DNA of 64,000 nucleotides from Synechococcus sp. LA31 (GTDB lineage Bacteria > Cyanobacteriota > Cyanobacteriia > PCC-6307 > Cyanobiaceae), in contig NZ_CP075523.1 in the NCBI RefSeq assembly GCF_018502385.1, positions 620,001-684,000 of the forward strand, given 5' to 3'. The translations under genes and the position numbers were made by a program. The notes beneath the pieces were generated by a model that did no database searches, had not been told where the DNA came from, and saw nothing but the letters and a program-made list of their open reading frames with translations. Numbering within the stretch: the first letter of the stretch is position 1; each line of letters opens with the position of its first letter. Shown here piece after piece: positions 17,653 through 27,308 of this stretch.

Positions 17653-18552
17653 CTACTGGTGGTTGCTGGAGCTCAATCCCCAGCGCCGCCGCCAGCCGCC
17701 GGTGGCTTCCACGCCACCGGCGGCCATGGCCGCTGCCTGAGCCCGCTGCCGCTCGCGCAGGATCGTGGCCCGGTCGCTGTGGCCACTGGGATCGCGGTAT
17801 GGCTCGGCCGCATTGGTCACAAGGTGCTCCTCCTCCATCGGGCTCAGGGGCCTCAGCTGGGTGGCTCCCTCCAGGGAGCTGGGGCTGGCGGCGGTGCCGC
17901 CGCTCCAGTCGTTGGTTTGTTTGAGCAGGCCTGAAGGGGCGCAGATGCTGGCAATCTCCAGCCCGGCCAGGCGCAGCGATCGCCGGATCGCTGCGGCACT
18001 GCAATAGGTGAGCAAACGGCCGCTGGGCAGCAGCAGGGTCGCCAGACCACTCAGAAACTCCACAGTCCACAGCTGGGGGCAGCGGCTCGGGGAGAACGCA
18101 TCCATCAAGATCAGATCAAAGCGGCCCCGCTGGCTGTTGAGCAGCTGAGGCAGCTGGCTGCGGGCATCTCCCCAGAGCATCTGCGGGCCGCTACTCATCT
18201 CCGCGAGTTGAGGCAGGGTCTCGGGTTCCCACTGGCTGCAGAATCCTGGATCGGCTAGGGCCAGAGCGATGGGTTCGGGGTCGAGTTCAAGGCCCCACCA
18301 GTTGAGCTTCAGGCCACGGGCGTTGCAGGCTTCGAGCAGGGCGGCGGTGTTGCAGCCCGTGCCCACACACACATCGAGCACCTGCAGTGTGCTGCCTGGG
18401 CTCCAGCGATCCAGTTGGGCCGGGATCACGAATTTGGCCCGCGCTTCACTCAGCGCACCGAGCCCACTGTGGAAGCCTTCGCCCACGTCGCGGCTGAACA
18501 GGCTGAAGCTGCCATCAGCCGTGTGCCGCGGCTCAAGCCTGGAGCCGCTCAA
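17653..18552 (-). CDS. MnmD-like (DUF752) SAM-dependent methyltransferase
   Basis: 299 residues with N-terminal [28 protein letters not shown], characteristic of the methyltransferase half of MnmC, then SAM-binding [17 protein letters not shown] and [17 protein letters not shown] (MnmC: DAFAPxxNPxMW). It would methylate 5-aminomethyl-2-thiouridine at tRNA wobble position 34. No FAD oxidase half is fused, as in stand-alone MnmD. The start overlaps the aroA 3' end by 20 nt, so translation is probably coupled. Confidence 0.82.
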   Translation of the reverse strand: MSGSRLEPRHTADGSFSLFSRDVGEGFHSGLGALSEARAKFVIPAQLDRWSPGSTLQVLDVCVGTGCNTAALLEACNARGLKLNWWGLELDPEPIALALADPGFCSQWEPETLPQLAEMSSGPQMLWGDARSQLPQLLNSQRGRFDLILMDAFSPSRCPQLWTVEFLSGLATLLLPSGRLLTYCSAAAIRRSLRLAGLEIASICAPSGLLKQTNDWSGGTAASPSSLEGATQLRPLSPMEEEHLVTNAAEPYRDPSGHSDRATILRERQRAQAAAMAAGGVEATGGWRRRWGLSSSNHQ

Positions 18553-19873
18553 GGTCGCTCCAGAACTCGGGATACGACACCGCCGCGGCCTCCGGCCTGT
18601 GCAGCTGGGTGGCTCCCGTGGCGATCTGTGCCGCCACCGCCAGGCTCATCGCCACGCGGTGATCGGTTTCGCTATCCACCTCAGCGCCATGCAGTTGCAC
18701 GCCGCCTTGGATGGCCATGCCATCGGCGAATTCTTCGATCTGGGCTCCCATCGCGCCCAGTTGGCGGGCCATCACCGCCAAGCGATCGGTTTCCTTCACC
18801 CGCAGTTCCTCGGCGCCGCTCACTCGGCTCACGCCTTCGGCGCAGCAGGCCGCCACTGCCAACACGGGGATTTCATCCACCAGGCGCGGAATCAGATCAG
18901 CCCCGATCTCAAAGGCCTTCAGCGGGCCGTGCGTGACCCGCAGATCCCCCACCGGTTCGCCCGCCACATCCCGCTGGTTGAGCACCTCGATGCGGGCTCC
19001 CATCTGCTCGAGCACGTCGAGGATGCCGGTGCGGCTGGGGTTGAGGCCCACGTTCTCCACGGTGAGATCAGCACCAGGGGTGATGGCGCCGGCCACCAGC
19101 CAGAAGGCAGCTGAGCTGATGTCGCCGGGAACCACTACGGCTTGGCCGCGCAGGCGATGGCCGGGCTTCACGGTCACCTCGGTGTTGCCGTGGCCGCCGA
19201 CGCTCAGCTCCGCGCCAAAGGCCTGCAGCATGCGCTCGCTGTGGTCACGGCTCTGAACCGGTTCGATCACGGTGGTGGGGCCTTCCGCGGTGAGTGCGGC
19301 CAGCAGGATGGCGCTCTTCACCTGGGCTGAGGCCACAGGGGTGCGGATGGTGGCGCCGCGCAGGGTCTGGCCCTGAATCGCCAGTGGTGCCAGGTTGCCG
19401 CCGCTGCGGCCAGCGATCGTGGCGCCCATCTCAGCCAGTGGACCGCCCACCCGCTTCATCGGCCTGCGGCGCAGGGAATCGTCGCCGGTGAGCACGAAGT
19501 GGCGCCCGGCACGGCCCGCAAGCAACCCCAGCATCAGGCGCATGGTGGTGCCGGAGTTGCCGCAATCGAGCACGCTCTCCGGCTCCTGGAAGCCATCAAG
19601 TCCCACGCCTTGCACCGTCACGGTCTGTCCGGCCTCGATCGGTGACACGTCCACACCCATGGCCCGCAGGCAGGCCGCCGTGCTGAGGGGATCTTCAGCG
19701 GGAAGCAGACCCTCGATCGTGGTGGTGCCGTCGGCAATGGCGCCGAACAGCAGTGAGCGGTGGGAGATCGATTTATCGCCAGGTACGCGCACCATGCCCC
19801 TGAGGCTGCGACCTGCGGTGGTTCCCAGGGCGAGGGCCATGGCTGACGCGTGGAGTGCAGCGAGCGTAGGCAT
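18533..19873 (-). CDS. aroA: 3-phosphoshikimate 1-carboxyvinyltransferase (EPSP synthase)
   Basis: Shikimate-pathway enzyme, 446 residues from ATG 19873. Motifs present: [57 protein letters not shown] and [22 protein letters not shown] three nt before the ATG supports this start over the in-frame ATG at 19840. It follows the Rrf2 gene by 5 nt and overlaps the MnmD-like gene, so it is the middle of a tightly packed operon. Confidence 0.96.
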   Translation of the reverse strand: MPTLAALHASAMALALGTTAGRSLRGMVRVPGDKSISHRSLLFGAIADGTTTIEGLLPAEDPLSTAACLRAMGVDVSPIEAGQTVTVQGVGLDGFQEPESVLDCGNSGTTMRLMLGLLAGRAGRHFVLTGDDSLRRRPMKRVGGPLAEMGATIAGRSGGNLAPLAIQGQTLRGATIRTPVASAQVKSAILLAALTAEGPTTVIEPVQSRDHSERMLQAFGAELSVGGHGNTEVTVKPGHRLRGQAVVVPGDISSAAFWLVAGAITPGADLTVENVGLNPSRTGILDVLEQMGARIEVLNQRDVAGEPVGDLRVTHGPLKAFEIGADLIPRLVDEIPVLAVAACCAEGVSRVSGAEELRVKETDRLAVMARQLGAMGAQIEEFADGMAIQGGVQLHGAEVDSETDHRVAMSLAVAAQIATGATQLHRPEAAAVSYPEFWSDLERLQA

Positions 19874-19878
19874 CGGCC

Positions 19879-20325
19879 TCAGCCGAGCATCAAGCCGCCG
19901 TCGCCGCTCAGGGTTTCACGGCAGCTGCGCAGATCAAACAGCAATTCTTCGAGGTTGAACTGCATCAGCTCCCGCTCCATGGCCCGTTGCAGCCGCCGGG
20001 CCATGGAGCGCAGCACCTGCTGTTCTGCCTGGTTGCTGTCAGGGGCGTCCGGCTCGACGAGCTGAATGTCAGCTCCCACCGCCGCCAGCACCTCCGCCAC
20101 CGGGATGGCTGCGGGCTGCCGCTGCAGCCGGTACCCCCCCAAGCGCCCGCGGCGTGCCTCCACCAGGCCGGCACGGCGTAGTTGCAGCAGTAGCTGCTCG
20201 AGCATCGGCGCGGGCAAGGCTTGCGCTGCGGCGATGTCATTCACCGAGCGCCATTGCTGCGGGGCCTCAGCCAGCTCCAGCAGTGCCTGGAGAGCCTGCT
20301 GTCCGCTGCGGCGCAGCAGGCTCAT
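19879..20325 (-). CDS. Rrf2-family transcriptional regulator lacking the Fe-S cysteines
   Basis: 148 residues. The winged helix begins [17 protein letters not shown], with recognition-helix sequence [33 protein letters not shown]; the RGxxGGYxL wing is the Rrf2 hallmark. The three cysteines that hold the cluster in IscR/NsrR (expected near residues 90-105) are absent; the only Cys is near the C-terminus in RSCRETL. It may sense something other than iron-sulfur status, as CymR-like members do. It overlaps ubiD by 4 nt and precedes aroA by 5 nt. Target genes unknown. Confidence 0.86.
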   Translation of the reverse strand: MSLLRRSGQQALQALLELAEAPQQWRSVNDIAAAQALPAPMLEQLLLQLRRAGLVEARRGRLGGYRLQRQPAAIPVAEVLAAVGADIQLVEPDAPDSNQAEQQVLRSMARRLQRAMERELMQFNLEELLFDLRSCRETLSGDGGLMLG

Positions 20326-21875
20326 CCCGCCTTGGCCAGCCGCTCGAGCACCTGTTCCAGCGCGTAGCCGAACAGGGCTGGGTCGGGATCGCTCTGGCCC
20401 ACGTCCTCCAGCCCCAGCTCGGCCCAGCGGGCATCGAGGCGGGCCTCCAGTGCTGCCGGGCGGCTCAGGGGTTCGCCCCAGGGGTGGTTGCGTTCGGGGC
20501 CGAGCTTGGTGGTGGCGTCGATCGCCAGGCGGCCGCCGAGGCCGAGTTGCTCACTGGCGAAATCCAGCGTGTCGAAGGGGGTGTCCTCCACCACGATCAG
20601 ATCGCGCTGGGGATCCACCAGGGCGCTGATCGCCCAGATCACCTGGCGCGGATCACGGATGTTGATCGCCTTGTCCACCACCACCACGAATTTGGTGTAA
20701 GTGAATTGAGGCAGGGCGGTCCAGAAGGCCATGGCGGCCCGCTTGGCCTGGCCGGGGTAGGCCTTGTCGATGGCGATCACGGCCAGCTTGTAGCTCAGGC
20801 CTTCCATTGGCAGGAAGAAATCCACGATCTCCGGGATCTGCTGCCGCAGGATCGGGGTGTAGATGCGATTCAGGGCGATGGCGAGCATCGCGTCCTCCTT
20901 GGGCGGGCGGCCGCTGAAGGTGGTGAAGTAGATCGGCTCGCGCCGCTGGGTCACGCACTGAATGCGCACCAGCGGTGAAGGCTCCACACCGCCGTAGAAG
21001 CCCATGTGGTCGCCGAAGGGACCATCGGCCAGCTCTTCGCCCGGGGTGATCGTGCCCTCGAGCACCACTTCGCTGTGGCTGGGCACCTCCAGGTTGACGG
21101 TTTTGCACTTGGCGAGCCGCACCCCTTCACCGGCGTAGAGGCCGGCGAACAGCCATTCGCTCAGCTGCACGGGGATCGGCGTGGCGGCAGCCATCACCAG
21201 CAGCGGATGCACGCCGATGGCGATGGCGATTTCGAGTGGTTTGCCCATGGCCGCCGCTTTGCGTAGGTGGCGAGCGCCGCCGCGCACGCTCAGCCAGTGC
21301 ACGGTCATGGTGTTGATCGACTGCTGCTGCAGCCGGTACACACCCACGTTGGGTGTGCCGGTTTCGGGGTCTTTGGTGATCACCAGGCCCAGGGTGAGGA
21401 TGCGGCCCCCATCGCCGGGCCAGGGGCGCAGCAGCGGCAGGGCATCGAGGTTCACCGCCTCGCCCTTGAACACCTGCTGGCGGCATGGGGGTGTCAGATC
21501 AAGATCTGGTCTGGCCTTCAGCACGTCTAGGAGTACTGAGCCAAAGCGCACGGCTTCCCGCGCTCCCTTCGGCGGGCGGGGCTGTTGCAGCAGGGCCAGG
21601 CGCTCACCCAGTGCTTCGAGCTCCTCAGGTCGCTCCATACCCATGCTCCACAGCACCCGCTCTTGGGTGCCCATCAAGTTGATCGCCACCGGCATCGCGC
21701 TGCCGATCACGTTTTCAAACAGAAGGGCCGGGCCCCCGCAACTCAACACCCGATCGGCGATGGCTGCTAGTTCCAGGTCGGGATCCACCGGTGCTGTGAT
21801 CCTGCGGAGCTGTCCCCGTTCCTCCAGCAATTTGAGGAACCCGCGCAGGTCGCGCTGCGAACGCATCAGCCTCAA
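20322..21875 (-). CDS. UbiD-family decarboxylase
   Basis: 517-residue prenylated-FMN-dependent decarboxylase homologue. Visible family signatures include NVGVYRLQQQSINTMTVHW, RGGARHL, the active-site region DGPFGDHMGFYGGVEPSPL and VVVDKAINIRDPRQVIWAI. In cyanobacteria UbiD homologues have been proposed to act on 4-hydroxybenzoate-derived intermediates of plastoquinone synthesis. No ubiX (flavin prenyltransferase) lies in this window. First gene of the minus-strand run; its stop overlaps the Rrf2 gene. Divergent from comB with a 45-nt gap. Confidence 0.9.
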   Translation of the reverse strand: MRLMRSQRDLRGFLKLLEERGQLRRITAPVDPDLELAAIADRVLSCGGPALLFENVIGSAMPVAINLMGTQERVLWSMGMERPEELEALGERLALLQQPRPPKGAREAVRFGSVLLDVLKARPDLDLTPPCRQQVFKGEAVNLDALPLLRPWPGDGGRILTLGLVITKDPETGTPNVGVYRLQQQSINTMTVHWLSVRGGARHLRKAAAMGKPLEIAIAIGVHPLLVMAAATPIPVQLSEWLFAGLYAGEGVRLAKCKTVNLEVPSHSEVVLEGTITPGEELADGPFGDHMGFYGGVEPSPLVRIQCVTQRREPIYFTTFSGRPPKEDAMLAIALNRIYTPILRQQIPEIVDFFLPMEGLSYKLAVIAIDKAYPGQAKRAAMAFWTALPQFTYTKFVVVVDKAINIRDPRQVIWAISALVDPQRDLIVVEDTPFDTLDFASEQLGLGGRLAIDATTKLGPERNHPWGEPLSRPAALEARLDARWAELGLEDVGQSDPDPALFGYALEQVLERLAKAG

Positions 21876-21920
21876 TCCGCTGCCATGAGGTGCTTACTGT
21901 GACGCACCCCATCCGCCGCT

Positions 21921-22682
21921 GTGGCTGTGCAGATCTCTTATTTCCACACCTCTGAGTGTGTGCCGGCTCTACGGCCGGTGGCGGAGGGTGGCCCGGATGC
22001 GGCGGTGGTGATTGACGTGCTGCGTGCCACCACCACCATTGCCTGGTCGCTGCAGAACGGTGCCGAGGCGATTCAGGCCTTTGCGGATCTGGCTGAACTG
22101 AATGCCACCGCGGCAGCCTGGCCAGCTGAGCGTCGGTTGCGGGCTGGTGAGCGCGGTGGCCAGCGGGTTGAGGGGTATGACCTGGGCAATTCCCCTCTGG
22201 CCGTCACGCCAGAGGTCGTGGGTGGCAAACGCATCTTTATGAGCACCACCAACGGCACCCGATCGCTGGAGGCCGTGAAGGCGGTGCCGCTGCTGCTCAC
22301 TGCCTGCTTACCGAATCGCACCGCCGTGGCACGGCGCTTGATCGAGCGCGACGCGCAGCGGGTGTGGATCGTGGGCAGCGGTTGGGAGGGCGACTACTCC
22401 CTGGAAGACACTTTGGCTGCGGGTGCGGTGGTATCGGCCGCTCTGGAGCTCGCAGTTTCGCCTCACGTGGGGGTGCGCTGCGCCAACGATGAAGCCCTGG
22501 CGGCTCTGGCCTTGTGGCAGCAGTGGCATCACGACACGGAAACTTGCCTGCGGGCTGCCAGTCATGGCCAGCGCCTGATCAGCATCGGTAATCACGACGC
22601 CGATTTCGCCTGCTGCGCCGCTGTGGACAACCTCACAATCGTTCCCACCCAAACCAGCCCTGGGGTGCTTCAGGCGGCCTGA
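21921..22682 (+). CDS. comB: ComB-like 2-phosphosulfolactate phosphatase family protein
   Basis: 253 residues from GTG 21921. Typical ComB sequence: [48 protein letters not shown] and [19 protein letters not shown]. In methanogens ComB dephosphorylates 2-phosphosulfolactate in coenzyme M synthesis; cyanobacteria make no coenzyme M, so the physiological substrate here is uncertain (sulfolactate metabolism is possible). Family assignment firm, role inferred. Confidence 0.9.
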   Translation: MAVQISYFHTSECVPALRPVAEGGPDAAVVIDVLRATTTIAWSLQNGAEAIQAFADLAELNATAAAWPAERRLRAGERGGQRVEGYDLGNSPLAVTPEVVGGKRIFMSTTNGTRSLEAVKAVPLLLTACLPNRTAVARRLIERDAQRVWIVGSGWEGDYSLEDTLAAGAVVSAALELAVSPHVGVRCANDEALAALALWQQWHHDTETCLRAASHGQRLISIGNHDADFACCAAVDNLTIVPTQTSPGVLQAA

Positions 22683-22731
22683 GGCCCCTTGCCATCACCC
22701 TTACAGTGCCCGGGTCGGTAAAACGCAAGCG

Positions 22732-23550
22732 GTGACAAGCTTTCTGGCAGCAGCGATTCAGCTCACCAGCACCGCTGATCCCGACGCGAACTTCGCGGCG
22801 GCTGAAGAGCAGATCGACCTCGCCGCTCGTCGCGGTGCAGAGCTGGTTGGTCTGCCTGAAAACTTTGCCTTCATGGGCGATGACGACCACCGTCTGGAGA
22901 TCGCCCCCCTACTCGCGGATCGGGCCCAGCAGTTCCTGATCACGATGGCCAGGCGCTATCAGGTCACACTGCTGGGCGGTGGGTATCCGGTGCCGGCCGG
23001 CGAGCGGCTCACGAGCAACCGTGCCGAGCTGGTTGGCAAAGATGGCCAGATCCTGGCCCGCTACGACAAGATCCACCTCTTCGATGTGGATTTGCCGGAC
23101 GGCAACACCTATCGCGAGTCGGCCACCGTGCAGCCCGGTCATCAGTTGCCTCCGGTGGTTGAGGTGCCTGGCCTTTGCCGGGTGGGCCTTTCCATTTGTT
23201 ACGACGTGCGCTTCCCAGAGCTCTATCGGTATCTGGCGGGTGCCGGTGCCGATGTGCTGTTCATTCCGGCGGCGTTCACTGCCTTCACCGGTAAGGACCA
23301 CTGGCAAGTTCTTCTACAGGCCAGGGCTATCGAAAACACCGCCTATGTGCTGGCCCCGGCCCAAACAGGCAATCACGGCGGTCGTCGTCAGACCCACGGT
23401 CACGCCCTGGTGATTGATCCCTGGGGCACGGTGCTCGCTGATGCCGGCAGCGGCCCTGGCCAGGCTGTGGCTCCAGTGGACGTGCAGCATCGCCAGCGGA
23501 TCCAGGCTCAGATGCCCAGCCTCCAGCACCGGCGCCCGGCCCTGTTCTGA
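22732..23550 (+). CDS. Nitrilase-superfamily amidase (Nit1/Nit2-like)
   Basis: 272 residues from GTG 22732. The carbon-nitrogen hydrolase triad is complete: Glu43 (LPENFAF), Lys113 (YDKIHLFDVD) and Cys156 (LSICYDVRFPELY). The RYDKIHLFDVDLP and SICYDVRFPELYR strings match Nit1-type deaminated-glutathione amidases and omega-amidases, which repair or recycle keto-amides, more than true nitrilases. Cytoplasmic. The next gene starts 3 nt downstream. Confidence 0.9.
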   Translation: MTSFLAAAIQLTSTADPDANFAAAEEQIDLAARRGAELVGLPENFAFMGDDDHRLEIAPLLADRAQQFLITMARRYQVTLLGGGYPVPAGERLTSNRAELVGKDGQILARYDKIHLFDVDLPDGNTYRESATVQPGHQLPPVVEVPGLCRVGLSICYDVRFPELYRYLAGAGADVLFIPAAFTAFTGKDHWQVLLQARAIENTAYVLAPAQTGNHGGRRQTHGHALVIDPWGTVLADAGSGPGQAVAPVDVQHRQRIQAQMPSLQHRRPALF

Positions 23551-23553
23551 GCC

Positions 23554-24678
23554 GTGAGCCCACGATCTCCATCCCGTTTGCGTGCCTGGTTGCCCAGCTT
23601 GCTGCTGGCTGCTGCACTCCCTGTGTCTGCACTCCTGACAGCGTTGCCGGCCTGGGCTGGTAGCGCTCTGGCGGCTTGGAGGATCAGTCGATCCGGAGAT
23701 CTAGAGCTGCGAACCCCCCCCGGCACCAGCGTCGAAGCTTTCTTTGAAGAGGGCAGCAATGTGTTGGGTCCGCGGCTGTGGGTGGATCTCCCTGGCGCGC
23801 CATCGCGCAGTCGCACCATCCGCGGCAATGGCGCCATCCGCGAGGTGCGTGTGGGCAGGCCCACCGACAACACCACCCGCTTGGTGTTGGAGTTCAGGCC
23901 CGGCACCCGGTTGGATCCCAGTCAGCTGCGTTTGGTGGGCACGGGCCCTGATCGCTGGCAGATGGAGCTAGGCGGTGCGGTGAGCGGGCTGAGGCCTTTC
24001 GGCGAGGGTGATATCGATGCCCCCTCGGTGTCTGCGGTTCCCAGCTGGCGTGCCAATCCCCCCGCTGGTGGTTTCGTTCCGGCAGGCCCGATGCCCTCCG
24101 TGGAGGGATTGCCCAGCGTGCCGCGTGGTCGCTACAAGGTGGTGATTGATCCCGGTCACGGGGGCCCCGATCCCGGCGCTGTCGGCATCAATGGCCTGCG
24201 CGAAACCGATGTGGTGCTCGATGTGAGCCTGCAGGTTGCTCAGTTGCTCCAGGCCAAGGGCGTGCAGGTGCTGCTCACCCGTACTTCTGAGGTGGATGTT
24301 GACCTCCCCCCGCGGGTCGCTCTGGCCAACAACAGCCGCGCCAATCTGTTCCTCAGCATCCACGCCAATGCTTTGAGCATGTCGCGGCCGGATGTGAACG
24401 GCATCGAAACCTTCTACTTCCAAGACGGCGCTTCACGCAGATTCGCGGAAGCAGTGCAGATGCAGATGGTGCGGGTTTCGCCGGGTAGCCCGGATCGTGG
24501 TGCTCGCCCTGGGCGGTTTTTTGTGATCCGCCGCAGCGCGATGCCCGCTGCTCTCGCCGAGATGGGGTTCGTCACGGGCCGGCTTGATGCACCGCGCCTG
24601 GCGGATCCCTCGTTCCGGCGACGGATGGCGGTGGCCATCGCCACCGGCGTGCTGAATTACCTGGTTGCCAACCCGTGA
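23554..24678 (+). CDS. N-acetylmuramoyl-L-alanine amidase with AMIN domain
   Basis: 374 residues from GTG 23554: signal peptide (LPSLLLAAALPVSALLTALPAWA), an AMIN-type beta domain (about 35-150), linker, and an Amidase_3 domain with Zn ligands in IDPGHGGPDPGA, RETDVVLDVSL and SIHANALSM and catalytic Glu in LAEMGFVT. It cleaves the glycan-peptide bond in the periplasm, needed for cell separation (AmiC role) in cyanobacteria. Its stop overlaps murI in GTGA. Confidence 0.93.
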   Translation: MSPRSPSRLRAWLPSLLLAAALPVSALLTALPAWAGSALAAWRISRSGDLELRTPPGTSVEAFFEEGSNVLGPRLWVDLPGAPSRSRTIRGNGAIREVRVGRPTDNTTRLVLEFRPGTRLDPSQLRLVGTGPDRWQMELGGAVSGLRPFGEGDIDAPSVSAVPSWRANPPAGGFVPAGPMPSVEGLPSVPRGRYKVVIDPGHGGPDPGAVGINGLRETDVVLDVSLQVAQLLQAKGVQVLLTRTSEVDVDLPPRVALANNSRANLFLSIHANALSMSRPDVNGIETFYFQDGASRRFAEAVQMQMVRVSPGSPDRGARPGRFFVIRRSAMPAALAEMGFVTGRLDAPRLADPSFRRRMAVAIATGVLNYLVANP

Positions 24679-25493
24679 GCAGCGCGCCCATCGGCATCTT
24701 TGATTCCGGCGTGGGGGGATTAAGCGTCTGGCGTCAGGTGGTGCATCACCTGCCTGGTGAATCGGTGATTTACCTGGCAGATCAGGCCCATGTGCCCTAC
24801 GGCCAGCGTTCCGCTGCCGAGATCCAGGCCTATTGCGCTGAGATTGCCAGGCATCTGTTGGCCCTGGGCTGCAAGGCCATCGTGGTGGCCTGCAACACCG
24901 CCTCCGCTGTCGCGCTTGAGCCGCTGCGCCTGGCTTTGCCGCAGCTTCCGATCCTGGGGTTGGAACCTGCGGTGAAACCAGCCGTTGCTCTTACCCGTAC
25001 CGGTGTTGTGGGGGTGATGGCTACACCGGCCACCTTTCAAGGGGAGCTGTATCGCGCCACGGTGGGACGCTGGGCCGGTGATGTGCGGGTCGTGGAACAG
25101 GTGTGTATTGGCCTGGCGGATCTGGTGGAAGTGGGTGAGCTGGAAGGAGAGCGCTGTGATGCCTTGTTGCGGAGCTTCCTGGATCCGATGTTGGCCGCCG
25201 GCGCCGACACGATCGTGCTGGGCTGCACCCACTATCCGTTCGTGATTGAAGCGATTCGCCGCCTGGTCGGTCCGGCCTTGGCCGTGTTGGATCCGGCCCC
25301 TGCTGTCGCCCGCCACCTGGGGGAGGTGCTGGATGGAGCTGGGCTCCTCAGCACGGCTTCCGGCAGCCCTCAGCACCGCTTTTTCACCAGCGGCGAATCA
25401 GGCAGCTTCGATCGTGCACTGGCTCGCCTGGTGGGCGCCAGAGCAGCCAGTGAGTGCGTGGCCTGGCAACACGGTCATCTGCAGCGCCTCTGA
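24675..25493 (+). CDS. murI: Glutamate racemase
   Basis: Supplies D-glutamate for peptidoglycan. 272 residues from GTG 24675, overlapping the amidase stop by 4 nt. The two catalytic cysteines lie in VVACNTASAVAL and VLGCTHYPFV; IGIFDSGVGGLSV is the family N-terminus. With the amidase it forms a cell-wall pair. Confidence 0.96.
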   Translation: MSSAPIGIFDSGVGGLSVWRQVVHHLPGESVIYLADQAHVPYGQRSAAEIQAYCAEIARHLLALGCKAIVVACNTASAVALEPLRLALPQLPILGLEPAVKPAVALTRTGVVGVMATPATFQGELYRATVGRWAGDVRVVEQVCIGLADLVEVGELEGERCDALLRSFLDPMLAAGADTIVLGCTHYPFVIEAIRRLVGPALAVLDPAPAVARHLGEVLDGAGLLSTASGSPQHRFFTSGESGSFDRALARLVGARAASECVAWQHGHLQRL

Positions 25494-25544
25494 CCCAGCG
25501 CCTGACCGACTGCGCCTCCTAGGATCAGCGCACCGCAGGGGGTC

Positions 25545-26516
25545 ATGGCCACGGTTGCAGAGCTGCTCCAGCCCGTCGAGGCCGACCTCGAGGCTCTGCT
25601 GAGCGATCTGCGCAGCCTGATCGGAGCAGGGCATCCGATTCTTCAGGCCGCAGCGGAGCATTTATTCAGCGCCGGCGGTAAGCGTCTGCGCCCAGGCATC
25701 GTGCTGTTGGTGTCGAGGGCGCTGGGCACCGGTGGTGAGCTGGGTTCCCGGCATCGGCGCCTGGCCGAGATCACCGAGATGATCCACACCGCCTCGCTCG
25801 TGCACGACGACGTGGTGGATGAGGCCAGCACCCGCCGCGGGGTGGACACCGTGCACAGCCGCTTCAACCACCGCGTGGCTGTTCTGGCCGGCGATTTCCT
25901 CTTCGCTCAGGCCAGCTGGCACCTAGCCAATCTCGACGACCTCGAGGTAGTGAAGCTGCTATCACGCGTGATCATGGATCTCGCCGATGGCGAGGTGAAG
26001 CAGGGCCTGTTCCGCTATGACACGGGCCAAAGCTTCGAGACTTATCTCGAGAAGAGCTACTGCAAAACTGCATCGCTGATTGCCAATAGTGCCCGCGCTG
26101 CTGGTGTGCTGAGTGGGTTGCCCGAGCAACAGCTCGATGATCTCTATCGGTTTGGCCGCCAGTTGGGTTTGGCTTTCCAGGTGGTCGACGACATCCTTGA
26201 TTTCACCGGTAGTGACCAGCAGCTTGGTAAGCCTGCCGCTAGCGATTTGGCCAGTGGTTATCTCACGGCACCGGCGTTGTACGCGCTCGAGGAGCACCCT
26301 GCCTTGGCCGGGTTGATTGAGCGCGAGTTCAACGAGGATGGGGATCTGGCTCAGGCCCTTGACCTTGTGCGTAGCAGCCAGGCCATTCCCCGTTCCCGTG
26401 CTTTGGCAGAAGGCTTTGCCAATGAAGCCCGCGAGGCCATCAGCTGGCTGCCTGCTTCAGAGAGCCGGAGCGCCCTTCTAGCCCTGCCGGAATTTGTGCT
26501 CAGCAGGCTCTACTGA
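25545..26516 (+). CDS. sds: Solanesyl diphosphate synthase
   Basis: Trans-isoprenyl diphosphate synthase of 323 residues, most likely making the C45 chain of plastoquinone. First Asp-rich motif LVHDDVVDEAS (DDxxD) and second VVDDILDFTGSDQQLGKPAASDL are complete; SAGGKRLRPGIVLL is the GGKRxRP box. Small or bulky residues before the first motif indicate a long-chain product, by similarity to cyanobacterial Sds. Starts 51 nt after murI. Confidence 0.93.
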   Translation: MATVAELLQPVEADLEALLSDLRSLIGAGHPILQAAAEHLFSAGGKRLRPGIVLLVSRALGTGGELGSRHRRLAEITEMIHTASLVHDDVVDEASTRRGVDTVHSRFNHRVAVLAGDFLFAQASWHLANLDDLEVVKLLSRVIMDLADGEVKQGLFRYDTGQSFETYLEKSYCKTASLIANSARAAGVLSGLPEQQLDDLYRFGRQLGLAFQVVDDILDFTGSDQQLGKPAASDLASGYLTAPALYALEEHPALAGLIEREFNEDGDLAQALDLVRSSQAIPRSRALAEGFANEAREAISWLPASESRSALLALPEFVLSRLY

Positions 26517-26533
26517 TCGCCCAGAGGTTTCCC

Positions 26534-27208
26534 TTAGTACAACTGCTCGATCACGTCGCAGAGGGTGGTGAGATATTGCTCGACGCCGGGATAGATCGTG
26601 CGCCGCTGCTCAGCATTTAGATGGGCTGGCGGCAACACATGCACATGGCACCCTGCAGAGCTGGCGGCCTGCACCCCCGCTGGTGAATCTTCAAACGCCC
26701 AGCATTGGTTGGGCTCGACACTCAGCCGCTTAGCAGCCAACAAAAACACATCGGGTGCTGGTTTGCCGCGGTTGAGCTGCGGGTCGTCTCCATGCACCCG
26801 CACGGCGATCAGCTCGAGCCAGGGATGGGGCGAAGCCTTGAGGGCCACCGCTGCTTTCGAGCTACTGGTGGCCAAGGCCATCGGCACCCCGAGCTCGGCG
26901 CAGTGATGCACCAGCTCCGGCGCTCCCGGCATCGGTGCTGCCTGCACCAGCAGCGCTTCGGCAATGGGCTGGCGAACTGCCAGCAGCTGCTCGCGATTGG
27001 GTGTGTGTTCCGCCCCGGAGAGGTTGATCCACTGCAGCACCTGATCGGCGCAGTCGTGCCGGCGGCGGCCCCGCAGGGCCAGAAGTTCTTCATCCTGAAG
27101 GGGCCTGCCGAAATGGCTGGCGGCCTGCTGCCAGGCTTCCGCGTGCAGCGGTTCGGTGTCGAGCAGAAGCCCGTCGAGATCGAATAGGCAGGCGGCGGGG
27201 CGGACCAT
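26534..27208 (-). CDS. HAD-superfamily phosphatase/phosphomutase-like protein
   Basis: About 224 residues with nucleophile motif FDLDGLLLDTEPLHAEAW, motif II ATSSSKAAV, a Lys in RGKPAPDVFLLAAKRL and motif IV FEDSPAGVQAA. Cap placement matches beta-phosphoglucomutase-like or sugar-phosphate phosphatases; substrate cannot be told. In-frame ATGs at 27217 and 27208 are both possible. Converges on sds with a 17-nt gap; divergent from acs. Confidence 0.88.
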   Translation of the reverse strand: MVRPAACLFDLDGLLLDTEPLHAEAWQQAASHFGRPLQDEELLALRGRRRHDCADQVLQWINLSGAEHTPNREQLLAVRQPIAEALLVQAAPMPGAPELVHHCAELGVPMALATSSSKAAVALKASPHPWLELIAVRVHGDDPQLNRGKPAPDVFLLAAKRLSVEPNQCWAFEDSPAGVQAASSAGCHVHVLPPAHLNAEQRRTIYPGVEQYLTTLCDVIEQLY

Positions 27209-27308
27209 GCTCCCCATCCTGATGCAGTGCTGGATCGACCGCTGTCATTACAGCGGTTGGGGTGGTGGGCTTTTCCTCGCTTGAATGGGGTCGCCTGCTC
27301 TTGTCCGC

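Noticed and set aside
16310-17740. 476-aa plus-strand frame opposite glmU
   Set aside because: Ala/Gly/His-rich mirror of the glmU hexapeptide repeats, no independent signal.
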